64,000 bases of DNA. Origin: Byssothecium circinans. Its lineage: Eukaryota > Ascomycota > Dothideomycetes > Pleosporales > Massarinaceae. Every line of letters begins with the position of its first letter. Position 1 is the first letter of the stretch. The stretch is taken from assembly GCA_010015675.1 (NCBI GenBank), contig ML977000.1, forward strand, positions 351,905 through 415,904, given 5' to 3'. Positions 33,985 to 44,735 of this stretch are shown here, piece by piece. The notes beneath the pieces were generated by a model. That model did not search any database. It saw nothing but the letters and a program-made list of their open reading frames with translations, and was not told the origin of the DNA. The position numbers were made by a program, and so were the translations under genes.

Positions 33985-34549
33985 GATGGATTGTTTCTCC
34001 ATTTTTCGGTACTGTACTGTCCTAGCATGGCTGCGGCGTTTAGGACAAATGAAAATGGCTTGACACGGCTATTGATGAGTACGGGAGTGATTAGTGACTC
34101 TGAGCGGGACACCGACCGCCGGCGCCGGTTTTCATGGGGATAAGGCTCTAGAGGGTGGGTGGAATGAGACACCTGCAGGTGAAGACGCATGGTACGCGGT
34201 CCCGAAGTTAATCAGCATGCGGTTTCCATGAGCTACATTAATCGAGCCAATTCATCAACGAAAGGATATTTCTCTATACATGTTTAGCACGCTTGGCAAG
34301 CCCATCTCCTGTCAGGCAGAAGGAATAGGCCTGTCTTTTTGATCCAAAGGTCAACCTGCTGTGCAAGGGATAGTTGTGGGCTTGTTAAATTCCACCCCGC
34401 TGGGCCCAAGCGCCGAGGTAGTTCAGAGCTCACTTCCGCCCCGCGCTTCGTCACTTCATGCCATCTCGCAATGTAAACACGATCGCACGTCACCGCTTTG
34501 CCAAAGACACTCACGCAGACACTGAAACGTGTCGCATTCTACCTCCATC
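33985..34549. other. Intergenic region between CFIm25 and dephospho-CoA kinase
   Basis: About 565 bp holding the CFIm25 3' region and the DPCK promoter. No additional gene is seen. Confidence 0.5.
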
Positions 34550-35350
34550 ATGCTACTCCTCGGACTGACAGGCTCCATCGCGACCGGCAAATCCACCGTC
34601 TCCTCGCTCCTCTCGAAACCGCCATACTCCCTCCCCATCATCGATGCAGACCTCATAGCCCGTCAAGTCGTCGAACCCGGCACCGCAGGCTACAATGCGA
34701 TAATCAAGCATTTCCTCCCGACCACGCCAGACTTACTTCTCCCTGAGTCAACCCCTAAAGGCCGTCCGTTGAATCGCCCTGCGCTGGGACGTCGCGTCTT
34801 CGGCTCGGGTGCAGAACGTGAGCGCGACCGCAAGATCCTCAATGGCATCGTACATCCCGCCGTGCGACGGGAGATGTACAAGCAGATGGTCTGGGCATAC
34901 TTGAAGGGCAGCTGGGCAGTCGTACTAGACGTACCCTTACTTTTCGAGAGCGGGTGGGAGAGGTATTGCGGCACGATCTTGGTGGTCGGTGTCACAGATC
35001 CAAAAATCCAGATTCAGCGGCTGAGGGTAAGAGACGAACATCTTACCGAGGAGGATGCGCATAACAGGGTCAAGAGTCAGGGAGATGTGCGGGAAAAGGC
35101 GGAGCGGTGCCTGAGGAGGGGTGAGGGAAGGGGAGTTGTGGTGTGGAATGATGCAGGGAAAGAGGAGCTGGAGAGGGAGGTTCGGAAGGTTATTGAGAAA
35201 ATTAGGAGCGGCAGCCCAAAGTGGTGGAGCTTTCTGCTGTGGGTGTGTCCACCGTTGGCAGCGGTGGCGGCGACAGTCAGTTGGTATAGGATGAGGAAGG
35301 TGCAGCTGGCTTGGGAGGAAGAGAAGAGGAGTGAGAGGGCGAAGCTATGA
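34550..35350 (+). CDS. CAB5: Dephospho-CoA kinase
   Basis: A 266-aa P-loop kinase that phosphorylates the 3'-hydroxyl of dephospho-CoA in the last step of coenzyme A synthesis. Single exon. The start is the ATG at 34550, giving MLLLGLTGSIATGKST; the open frame extends upstream only through non-ATG codons. The P-loop is GSIATGKS (8-15), followed by the IIDADLIARQVVEPG substrate block, RKILNGIVHPAVRREM and VVLDVPLLFESGW, then RLRVRDEHLTEEDAHNRVKSQ (lid and base-binding segment). A hydrophobic helix near the C-terminus (FLLWVCPPLAAVAATVSWY) suggests membrane anchoring, as in fungal Cab5-type enzymes. It is co-directional with the Trp-motif gene 265 bp downstream. Confidence 0.94.
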   Translation: MLLLGLTGSIATGKSTVSSLLSKPPYSLPIIDADLIARQVVEPGTAGYNAIIKHFLPTTPDLLLPESTPKGRPLNRPALGRRVFGSGAERERDRKILNGIVHPAVRREMYKQMVWAYLKGSWAVVLDVPLLFESGWERYCGTILVVGVTDPKIQIQRLRVRDEHLTEEDAHNRVKSQGDVREKAERCLRRGEGRGVVVWNDAGKEELEREVRKVIEKIRSGSPKWWSFLLWVCPPLAAVAATVSWYRMRKVQLAWEEEKRSERAKL

Positions 35351-35615
35351 GGAGGTGTGCTTGTACATGTGTGTTTGTAAGTAGAGATATCCCGGATTCT
35401 GTATACCATTTTGTTATCGCCGTGTCTCCAACTGTATGTCACCTGCTGTAGTCTCTCAATGATTGTCTTTCCCTGAAGCGGGCGTTGCTCGAGCAATGAC
35501 CTCATTGGTAACATAAGTCTCCTAGTACACCGCACTTTCCAGCGCAGATTGCAGCTTTCCCCTCGACTACAAATACCTCGCGACAACAAAGCACACATTG
35601 CTCCCGCGCATCATA

Positions 35616-38150
35616 ATGTCGCGCATCAGTCCTCCATCAGACACCTCATCCACAACACTACCGTCCTTCTACGATGATGGCCGCGATATCCAAGACCGCA
35701 TGCCTGCAACCCCGCCTCCGGCCCCAGAGCAGTCTTCCAACCTCCAGCATTGGCTTAATGGCGAATCGCAGGCTTCGGTCACCACCGCCTCAGTTCCCTC
35801 GGCCTCGGTATATACAGGCAGCTATATCGATGATGGCGCCGACCTATTCCTACCTTACAAGAACGCGCCGGTAATAGGCCAGATCGATCAGAGGTTCTAC
35901 CAGAAGGGACATAGAATTGATCCGGTGGATGAGGTGGAATGGAGCAAGGAGGTGCAGAAAGCAGTCTGCGGGGACATTGGCAGGAGCTTGGATGAGATGA
36001 TGAAGAGGTCGAATTTGAGGGTTGTTGATACTGAAGAGGACGAGAAGGGGTCAATCCATTTAGAAGAGAAGGAAGAAGAAGACCCGTATGCGGTGAAAAT
36101 TACGGTGCCTAGAATGTTCGGGACGTTCATCATCTCGGGAGAGGATGGGAGGGTCATCGTGGTAGACGAAGACGGGGAATTCGACTCTGGACTTCCACAG
36201 GAGCGTATTGATTGGGATAAAGTGGAGAAGGAGCGTTTTGCTGAGAACGAGGAAGATCAAAAGAGGGCTAAAGAGAAGACACATAGGAAGGGGAGGAAGC
36301 GGTACAAGGCCCACAAAAAGCATCACCGTGCCCCGTCTCTCCCAAGTCTGCCCCTCTCCACTGTACTGGAAGCCATTGATTCCGAAGATGAGACCTCTGT
36401 TGCAACACCGACAAAGCTCTTTTTTCCAGATAAGACCAAAGGATGGCCGTCACCTCAGCGCTCCCCGGCTGAGCCAACTCCGGTACCAGCTTCCAACACT
36501 TTCTCTCCCCCGGGTGCATGGCCTTCACCACTACTGTCACCGATTAAGCCTTCCCTTGCTTCATCAACTAAGATTGATAATTCTTGGTCTCAGAATAAGG
36601 ATGACGCATGGGAAGCTCCAATTTCACCAACTAAGCCAACTTCTGCCATAGGCTCGGAGTTCGGTTATGACTATGATGCCAAAGACGAACCCAGTCATTT
36701 CGGATATGATCAACAAAACTCACTAGTTAGAGAAGTATCACCAGTCGGGTCAGATGGCAACTTGAACGAGAATGACACGACGGTGCCATGGGACAAGCCG
36801 CTTGCGTCTAGAGCAACGTCTAGACGATCAGGCAAATCCTCTGCATTCACTAGCTCAGATGCCGTTCCGGAGTCGTTTCTCCATACCGAGATGTGGAATC
36901 AAGATACGCAGGCAACAGGCTCACCGATCAAGCACCCCTCATCCGGCATTTCGTCTAGGAATCCACGAAAATCGGCATCGTCCATCAGCTCTGCTGTAAT
37001 TCCTAGTCCATGGCTCGAGACTGGAACCTATAATGCAGGTGTGAGAGTGAAGACGCTGAGCTCCTCTACCAGCTCAGAAGTATCGGGCATATCTTCTTCC
37101 AAACCTCCTTCCATCACCTCTTGGATGCGAGATGTCGATGAATTTGACTCACGAGTACCCCATAAGGGCTCATCTGTGAAGGCGTCTTCGATCGGCAGCG
37201 CGACATCTTGGGGTGGAGTTGGAGAGCATCGCCCGACAAATTCGCCCCTGAGATCTGTCGGTTCGCGAGATTCTTCTACTGCCTCCAAGAACTCTTGGGG
37301 CGGTATTGCTGACAACAGGTCCACGCACTCTTCCCAACAGTCTCACCGCTCACGAGCATCTTCAATACTCAAAGTGAAGACACCATGGTCCGGCGAGGAA
37401 GACAAGAACTCCTCACCCTCGTCCCAGACCACAGCAATCCGGCGTCCCCCTTCAGTCGTGGGTTCACAATCACAAGCAGCGTGGGACAAACCTTTCGACA
37501 CGACATCCGTGCGTTCCAACGGGAGTGGCAAGAGCGTCGTCCAACCGTTCTCCTGGCACCGCGATGTCGACAGAGAATCCACATACTCTGAAGTTGGATC
37601 ATCTCTTTCCCGTGTCCTTTCGGATGCTGGCTCGAAGCTCTCCTTCAACGATAATGACGACATGGACACAAAGTCTACAAGCAACAGGTCGACCGGAAGC
37701 CACGTCACATACCGCGCACCCTTTGTCGAAGATGCCGGCGAGACATCCGCAGATGAGAAACCAGGCTGGCTCTTCGACAACACCACATCGACATCGCCAC
37801 AGAAGAGCAGTGCTAAGGGGGGTAGAAGTGCTAGCAGCAGCCACGAGGGCAGCTTGAGTGGGAGTAAAAAGGGTAGCGACAGCGGATGGAACACGCAAAC
37901 ACAGCGGATCTGGAGCCCCAGAGCCAGCGATAGAGGATCAGGGACAAGCTGGGGAGGTAGTCAGCGATCCCGCGGGAGTGGGCGTAGTGGGACGGGAGCG
38001 GAGCTGGGAGTGCGTGAAGAGTGGCAGGATCGTAGTGGGTTTGATGAGGATAACGAGACTTGGTTGAATGCTGAAACGCCCGGTGGTGTAAGGTACAGGC
38101 AGACGGACTGGGGCGAGTGGTCGACTACTCAGACGGTGAAGGATGTTTGA
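35616..38150 (+). CDS. Large disordered Ser-rich protein with recurrent Trp motifs (unknown)
   Basis: A single-exon protein of 844 aa from the ATG at 35616 (MSRISPPSD); the frame extends 18 nt upstream only from a TTG. I do not recognise the family. Residues about 65-240 look ordered: YIDDGADLFLPYKNAPVIGQIDQRFYQ, DEVEWSKEVQKAVCGDIG, then ITVPRMFGTFIISGEDGRVIVVDEDG and a basic KGRKRYKAHKKHHR patch. The remaining 600 residues are low complexity (Ser/Thr/Pro/Gly/Asp) but studded with about 20 tryptophans in short similar contexts: SWGG at 532, 561 and 779, plus WPSP, SWMRDVDEF, FSWHRDVDR, AWDKPF, PWDKP and DWGEWSTTQ. SPxKP motifs could be CDK/MAPK sites. Regularly spaced Trp in a disordered chain implies binding to a partner with several Trp pockets. 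Function unknown. Confidence 0.8.
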   Translation: MSRISPPSDTSSTTLPSFYDDGRDIQDRMPATPPPAPEQSSNLQHWLNGESQASVTTASVPSASVYTGSYIDDGADLFLPYKNAPVIGQIDQRFYQKGHRIDPVDEVEWSKEVQKAVCGDIGRSLDEMMKRSNLRVVDTEEDEKGSIHLEEKEEEDPYAVKITVPRMFGTFIISGEDGRVIVVDEDGEFDSGLPQERIDWDKVEKERFAENEEDQKRAKEKTHRKGRKRYKAHKKHHRAPSLPSLPLSTVLEAIDSEDETSVATPTKLFFPDKTKGWPSPQRSPAEPTPVPASNTFSPPGAWPSPLLSPIKPSLASSTKIDNSWSQNKDDAWEAPISPTKPTSAIGSEFGYDYDAKDEPSHFGYDQQNSLVREVSPVGSDGNLNENDTTVPWDKPLASRATSRRSGKSSAFTSSDAVPESFLHTEMWNQDTQATGSPIKHPSSGISSRNPRKSASSISSAVIPSPWLETGTYNAGVRVKTLSSSTSSEVSGISSSKPPSITSWMRDVDEFDSRVPHKGSSVKASSIGSATSWGGVGEHRPTNSPLRSVGSRDSSTASKNSWGGIADNRSTHSSQQSHRSRASSILKVKTPWSGEEDKNSSPSSQTTAIRRPPSVVGSQSQAAWDKPFDTTSVRSNGSGKSVVQPFSWHRDVDRESTYSEVGSSLSRVLSDAGSKLSFNDNDDMDTKSTSNRSTGSHVTYRAPFVEDAGETSADEKPGWLFDNTTSTSPQKSSAKGGRSASSSHEGSLSGSKKGSDSGWNTQTQRIWSPRASDRGSGTSWGGSQRSRGSGRSGTGAELGVREEWQDRSGFDEDNETWLNAETPGGVRYRQTDWGEWSTTQTVKDV

Positions 38151-39529
38151 TGGGAAGCTGGGAAGGGCGTGTTGAGTGTCAGTTTGGTGTGATAAGGAAA
38201 TGGGATGAGAACTTAAGCTCGCGACCCGAATAGTGGATTGCTTACTTATACATGCATGTCCCACGTCAAGGGAACAGATAACTAGCGAGTCAATATGAGA
38301 GCTTCAGCTGCTACGATGAAAATTTGTACCTACTGAACTTTGCAATAACGTGCAGATCCCTAAAATACTACACATGTAGTGCTAGGCTGACAATCATCAG
38401 CACTCAGAGCATCATTCAGCATTACCTGTTTTTCCCGGGGCGACAAGTGAGGTTGTTCATGTAATTCTCAGCCAATGTAATGACATCCTCACAAGCAGGA
38501 CCCGTCTCACCCAAATCTCCACATACCACGATACACATCCCGACCCCACCCACATTCCAAAACCCCCATCTCGCATCACGGGTCACGAGGCGCAAGAAGT
38601 CCGAAACCACATCGTTTAGAGCCCCGGGCGCAAAAGTCCGTATCTTACATAATGCGGGCTCCGGGCAAGGCAACCGCGCTCATTGGCCGAGAGGTCCAGC
38701 ACAGCCGTCTTGCCCCGTTGCGCCCGCCAGACCGAAATGGCATGACCTTCTTTTTTTCTTCTTCGCTGAGGAGCCTGTTTTGCTGCAATGGAAGGGAGAG
38801 GGGTACAGGAGGAAAAGGGACGTTGGGGAAAGGGTTGGCGGGGGAATGGCTGCGGCTTGTGCGCTTTATACCAAGGTGATGTATTGATGTGGATAACTAC
38901 GGGTGTGTGGTGAGCATTACTAAAATAATAATGGAATTGAGACGAGAGAGAAATAGATCTAATATGGATAAACACAGACAGACACAGGCACACAGACTGG
39001 CAAGAGATCTACAAGGCTGAGCAAAATTTCCCATCCGCTGCCACCATGCCTATCTACAGCATTTTCTACTTCCTCGGGATTCTTCTTACCAAAGCTCTTT
39101 CTCGTGTAAGAAATGCGATCTATGTATAGGTCCCAGCCAGTGGTGGGTCGTTTCGTTTGGGGGCTGCTGCGCACTTTGGTGCGCGCTTACTGGGCAGGCG
39201 ATGTGGCTCTGCAGTCGCTTGCACGGAGATTGTTGTAAGGTTTTGGCACAGACCGTGTGAGAATGCTCGGAATGGGTTAGGTGGGCAGCTCATGCCTCAC
39301 AAGTCATTGTCCGTGTGGTGCTTAAGAGACTCTGCTTCTGCTGCTGTTTTCACGGCTTTTTGATGAGAGATCAGCTACTAGGTTTACCCTTTACATTCAT
39401 TTGATTTTACGCTCCTTTTCGCTTCTTTGCGTCGACGAGCTTTTGCAAGGGTTGATTTAAGTTTTGGATTGTTCCTTGTATTCCATCGAGTGTTTTTGAA
39501 GAGAAAGAATTGCTATAGAAGATCTGAAG
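38151..39529. other. Intergenic region, one possible unassigned coding fragment
   Basis: About 1.4 kb between the Trp-motif gene and the lipase. It contains the lipase promoter and a minus-strand open stretch (38422-38673) with protein-like composition (see findings), but no complete gene model can be built. Confidence 0.35.
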
Positions 39530-40526
39530 ATGAAGTCTACTTTCGCTTTGCTTGCGTTGAGCGGTCTTAGCGCTGCGGCGCCGTTGGAAGCTAGGAAAGA
39601 GGGTATATACTCACCCATCCAGCTTGGAATGCAGTATACTGACCATAAGCATAGCTGTCACGCCCGCGGTGTTCGACAAGCTCGTCTTCTACGCCCAATA
39701 CGCAGCCGCATCATACTGCAAAGGCAACAACAACACCCCCAACACCAAGGTCAAATGTCCAGGTAAACTCTGCGAAAAAGTGGAGGCCGCAAACACCAAC
39801 ACTCTTACCGAGTTCCAAAAGTAAGTCTCGCAGGAACGGAAACGTCCACTTATCATGATGCCGATCTAACTTTGCCACTCTAGCACAGCAGAGACCGACG
39901 CCACGGGTTTCGTTGCGACAGATACCACCAACAGCCTCATCGTCATCTCCTTCCGCGGTTCCAAGTCCGACAAGAACTGGGACAGCAATCTCGACGTCGG
40001 TCTCGACAGCTTCTCCGCATGCTCCGGTTGCAAAGCGCACGGCGGTTTCAAAGCGTCGTGGGAGGAGTCGCAAGCCGCCGTCGTCAAGGCCGTGAAGGAT
40101 GCGCAAGCCAAGTACCCCAAGTACAAGGTCATTGCAACCGGCCACTCCCTCGGTGGAGCCATGGCTACCATCGCCGCCGCCGCTCTCCGCGCGAGCGGAA
40201 CCACCGTCGACCTGTACACGTACGGCGCGCCCAAGGCTGGCAATGACAAGCTAGCCAGCTTCTTGCAGAAGACGGACAAGGGCCTCAGCTACCGTGTCGT
40301 GCACAAGAATGACCCTGTCCCTGCGCTCCCACCGAGTGTTCCTTTCCTGTTACCCTTTGAACACATCCAACCCGAGTATTATATCACGACCGCGGGCAAC
40401 GCTACAGTTAAGGCAGCTGATGTTGTGATGTATCAGAAGGGCGAGGATGATGGAAGCTCATCGGACGAAGCGGATGCGCATAGGGCGTACTTTGGACGTA
40501 TCTCTGCGTGTGAGAGTGACGATTGA
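39530..40526 (+). CDS. Secreted class-3 lipase / feruloyl-esterase-like hydrolase
   Basis: A 293-aa extracellular alpha/beta hydrolase of the Lipase_3 family (Thermomyces/Rhizomucor lipase and FaeA relatives); triglyceride or feruloyl ester substrates are both possible. Exons are 39530-39602, 39655-39820 and 39884-40526, with introns of 52 and 63 nt. Residues 1-17 form a signal peptide (MKSTFALLALSGLSAAA) with a short Glu/Arg propeptide region. The nucleophile elbow is GHSLGG with Ser168; the catalytic Asp is likely Asp223 (HKNDPVPALPP) and His is likely His279 (DAHRAYFG). VISFRGSKSDKNWDSNLD carries the oxyanion-hole FRG(S/T). CPGKLCE and CSGCKAHGGF supply disulfide cysteines typical of the family. 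A Ser/Asp-rich loop precedes the catalytic His. Confidence 0.94.
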
Positions 40527-43101
40527 TGGCTTGGGGAATGAGGGGTGTATTGGGGTTCTTCTTCTCTTGTTCCTACATATTAGCGTCTATACCACTTTTG
40601 ATGGGATAGAATTGTTGCACCACTTGCAAGTCTTTGATCAAGGTAGCCTGGTATCCTAACTACGAAGTAGATTTTTTGCGTTGTGAAACCTTGAACATCA
40701 AAGTGTGATGATTGTTAACTCGAAGTGAAAAGCAACTGTACGATACCTTCAAAATACTTCGCAACAGTCATCCACAAAGAGAATCTTGCCCTCACTAAAA
40801 GCTAAATAATCGCGCAGTGTGCGTCGTCGGAACGCACAGGACATATCCAACAGTCTACTCGCCCCACGGCATGGCCTTTGCTTCCACGCCGCATCCATAC
40901 TGCAGGCCATAGTGATCATCAGAGGGGCAATTGGAACTTCATAGTTGATAGTGTGGTCGTTCGGTTCCTAGCATTCTGCAACAATATGGCACTAGACAGT
41001 CTGTACGAGCCTCCAGATTGGTTGGATAAGAAACCCAGATGATCGGTGGGTTCCAAGGTCGAAATGTTGCAAGGTATGCCAGAGGCGCCTGTGGTACGCG
41101 AATAGAGCATTGATTTTCGGGCCTGGAACAAGAGCAGCGATCATGCTCATAAGGGTGTGGTGAGACGAGTGCTGGAGAGGGCAAATAGTCATTGTGGTGT
41201 ATCCAAAAGTGCGCATCTGAAGCGGGGACTTGAAGGAAGGAAAGAGGGTGAGCAGACGTCCACTCTTCTGTGGTGGGAGAATGCTTCTCTAAGTTTGTTC
41301 GTCGTTCCGGCCTGGTTCGATCAACGCTTCGATGCCTGCGAAGAGACTTTCGTGCCGACAAAGAAAAAGGAAGTGATATGTGTGAGTAGCCGACGGTAAT
41401 TGCTGGACCCTGCATGGGCCGTTTCCACTTCACCATCATCGGCACGGGGGAGGAGGTGCTTGGCGGGCGTTGAGTGGAGACCTGACGCTGAATATCTGCA
41501 GCGTGGCGAACTTGCCGTCATTGTGTGTTGCCGACCTCCGAACAGACACTGAGAGATGCGTGGGTATAGACACTGTGGTGTGAGCCGATGAAGCGACATC
41601 GAGATAATCATAGAGAGCTATGACGGCTTCGCGGCATAGGATCGAGAGATGGCCTTTATCGAGCTTGCCACTGAAGATGAGTTGGGACGGCTATGATGAG
41701 CGAAGCGCTTGGGTGCCGATAGTCAAGAGGAGAGAGTTGGGGATATGGGCACGTTCGGAGTGCACTATGCAGATATTGCGCCTTCATTATCGGGTTCTTC
41801 ATGTTGCATACCGTTGTTGAAGCCTGGGATAGAAGAGGCGCACTGCCCCGTGTGCTCGTTATACGAATATACCAGATTTCTCGAATGTTTTCCTCGTCTA
41901 GGCATCGAAAAGTCGGAATGTACCTGAAAGGGGTCGGTCAGCCGTAAGGCGAAATGTCGTCAATCGCGGCAGGCACCTACCTCAACTCCGCAACATGAGG
42001 CTGAACCAACCCGCACCATCGTCACAATTGACGTCTGTGGGAGGCAAAAAGATAGATGGTCACACCCAAAACAACGTCCTTGTTGTGCCCTGCATGATGC
42101 AAGAACGGGTCCCAACGCTTAGCGCACTCAGATCCGTCCTGAAGCAGACTAGCCATGTCGTCAAACATGCAGATCAATACTCCAAGGAGGCGGTCATATG
42201 ACGTCGGAGCAACCTTGGAAGCCAACATTATTCACGCCCACAGGCGGTAAACGGATGGGCGTTTTTTTGCAGCAAGTAGAATACTGTAATAATGCTTACC
42301 GTGAAGTGGGCATGTTTCCGTGTCCTCGGGATTCTGTGGAGGCTGATTTGACGTTGAGGGGGAATGCCATTATGCACGTCATAGCTGTTTTCATTCCCAA
42401 TCCTCAACCGTGACAATAATGAGAGTCTTGAGGCAATATATACCTTTTGACAGCGTTGCAATGGTCTTTTTCCGGCACTCCGGAAATGAAGTAGCAGGCA
42501 ATTGGCGCGCGTAGGCAACCGATGACTAAGTACTGTATATCATAGTGCACACAACGCGGCTACCGCTGCATTCGACCTCACAAGAAAGGCTCCACGGCTG
42601 GAGCTACCGAATGACGTCTCATGGAGGCTGATCCCTCGTTTCGAACTGCTCGAACCCCCTGGTCGCACCTTTCTGGGCACAAGCCCTCTGGACCCTGAAT
42701 CCACGGATAACGTCAGTAACCATTGCAATCGCTACACAAGGATGTCTGTATCGAAGCCGTGTGACTGGTGGGCTAGAAGGATGAATGCAAGGCTAGAATA
42801 CCAAGGACCCTGTAGTTCGCTGACTTCAGGCCGCGAACTGCGAGGGGGTTAATCTTTGGCGATCGTTGCCCGCGTGGGAAACGGTGGTGCATTAGGGTGG
42901 TGAGGAGCTGTTTGTGGAGGTCGGTGCACGCTCGAGGGGGTATATACAAGCTATGCCCGCTCTATGCCACCGTCCTTTCTACACCGCGAAAGAGAATTAC
43001 AAAACAACCCCCACTCTCTCTCCTACACAACACTTCTCTTCATTTGTCCTATCAGGCTTGGAAGTGCGTTCACGCGTGTCCTTCACTTCCTTACATTCAC
43101 C
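40527..43101. other. Long gene-poor interval
   Basis: About 2.6 kb, the longest gap in the window. Open frames on both strands (for example minus 40939-41445) lack protein-like composition, and no splice-linked model emerges. The last 200 bp contain the promoter of the 80-aa gene. No RNA gene or transposon is recognised. Confidence 0.4.
42941..42946 (+). promoter_or_regulatory. TATA box (TATATA) of the 80-aa protein gene
   Basis: TATATA lies 161 bp upstream of the ATG at 43102 and is followed by CT-rich leader sequence (43008-43040). That spacing leaves room for a leader of roughly 80-130 nt. A TATA box with a pyrimidine-rich leader suggests a regulated or strongly expressed gene. Confidence 0.45.
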
Positions 43102-43391
43102 ATGTCTTCGAACGGCATTTATGTTAACGATAGCTACTCCGAGCCCATGACCCCGCAACATAACTTCGCCAACACATTCGATATGGACCACCCCGAGAAG
43201 GCGATGTCGAGTTACGCTCGGTATGTGAACTTTGGTCCTACATTATGTCCTAGCTAACAATATCAAGCATCATGCACGAGCACACCAAGAAACAACTCAA
43301 CAGCGCTACTAGCTCTGCCCGACGACGATCTCAGAACTCCCCCGACTCGTCATCGAACTCGCTCTCCAGTGTCAGCTCGACAGCGTCATAA
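43102..43391 (+). CDS. Small 80-aa Ser-rich protein (unknown)
   Basis: A two-exon gene, 43102-43220 and 43268-43391. The 47-nt intron has donor GTATGT, branch point GCTAAC and acceptor TCAAG, and splits an Arg codon. The product starts MSSNGIYVNDSYSEPMTPQHN, continues with a possibly helical centre (HPEKAMSSYARIMHEHTKKQL) and ends in a basic-then-Ser-rich tail (SARRRSQNSPDSSS...). It has no signal peptide, Cys or TM segment, so it is probably intracellular. Support comes from clean splice signals, a good ATG context (CACCATG), an upstream TATA box, and a central motif that looks constrained. I believe similar small ascomycete proteins exist but cannot name one. It is too short for many ORF filters. 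Confidence 0.72.
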
Positions 43392-44735
43392 CGCCGCCAT
43401 CGATGGCATACTTTTCATTTTTCAATTACTCTCGTTCGCGACGAACACCTTTGACGACCATTGACTGGCGCGTACACGAAAGCTGGTTCTTCTTCTTCTT
43501 CTTCTTCTTCTACAAATCTAATTTATCATAGCCGGCGTTAGGTTTAAAGGGCATATCACAGCGATGCTCCAGGGCGGGCAGGCGTTTTGATTCTTACTCT
43601 CGTGACACGAGTCGTTATGGTTACGATATCCGATCAAGTTTCACTCAGTGATTACTATACCTCCCACAGGGATAGGATGCTCATATCACTGCGCACACGT
43701 GTACCGTTTTTCGTGACTGCATCCTGCTCATCTACATTGCTGCACGCATCACTTCATACACTGAACAAGACCTTCCCCACACCACCTCGACTCTCAAAAT
43801 CCCCAACCTTTAAACTCAATCTCGCCAGCCCCATACATACGCATCCTCTTCCCACGCCTTCCGTTCGAAGCCCTCAAACGGGTCCGCAATCGAACGCGCA
43901 CCACACAAACACCCAGCCCCACCTCAATTTCCCCAAACGCTCATGACGCGCCGCACTACTGGCGCCAATAACCTCAACAAACAGCTCACCCCATCAACAA
44001 GAGACCCCCCCATCATCTGACCAGTTACCAGGTAGAACCCCTTCCGGATCATGATCCCAACCAGTAGAAACTTCCCAGATGGTACTCCCGGGTCCTGCTC
44101 CCGACCAATCACTTCGCCCCGCGCAATGTCCCGACGACTAACTTACTTGTGTAGTTGAGTCTAGAGAGCGCCAGTCATCTGCCGTACGGAGTACAGAGAG
44201 TGTATTATCGTATCACCGTATAGGTAGGTCAGGACTTAGGTGGACGTTATTATTGTACAATCCGGCGTCTTTCGGAAACGTCCTAGCAGGGGACGGGTCG
44301 ATGTCATGAGCTGTAGACAGGATTGTATTACACTGCACAGTGGTCCGGGACAAGGACAAGGACAGACACGCCTGCGAGTCTTGGGACGGGTCTACCGGAG
44401 AGTTGGGACCTTTGGGAAGAGAGATTCAGTACTGTAATAATCAGATCACGATATTGGCGTTTTAGAAAGGTCGAGATGGGCTGCACGTCGTGGCCGAGCT
44501 ATTCCCTCGTGCGGTGTTCGATCCTGACATTGAATGTCGAATTGCTGGCTAATGAAGTTATAATGCCCTGTGAATTTTAGTGGGAAAGTGGAGACACATG
44601 CAAGGTGGATGAAGGTGTTGTTGATATGAGTTATTTTGTACTTCTATCGCTACATGACTGCCGCTCTTCCCTGGACAGCAATGCATATGCAGAACCGGGT
44701 GAGCTCCCCTCACACATCGACTATCGCGAACGGCT
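43392..44735. other. Intergenic region with a TTC microsatellite
   Basis: About 1.3 kb between the 80-aa gene stop and the PQ-loop gene stop. It includes the TTC tract at 43487-43511 in the presumed 3' UTR. Short Pro/Thr-rich frames near 43700-44000 have no motif. No gene is called. Confidence 0.4.
43487..43511 (+). repeat. TTC trinucleotide microsatellite, about 8 copies
   Basis: An uninterrupted run of TTC units about 100 bp downstream of the stop codon of the 80-aa gene, probably in its 3' UTR or just beyond. Confidence 0.9.

Noticed and set aside
40939..41445. 168-codon minus-strand frame in the gene-poor interval
   Set aside because: No motif, residue use typical of random GC-balanced DNA, and no promoter or intron signals.
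43587..43946. 119-codon Pro/Thr-rich plus-strand frame
   Set aside because: Low-complexity translation of CT/CA-rich noncoding sequence; no conserved feature.
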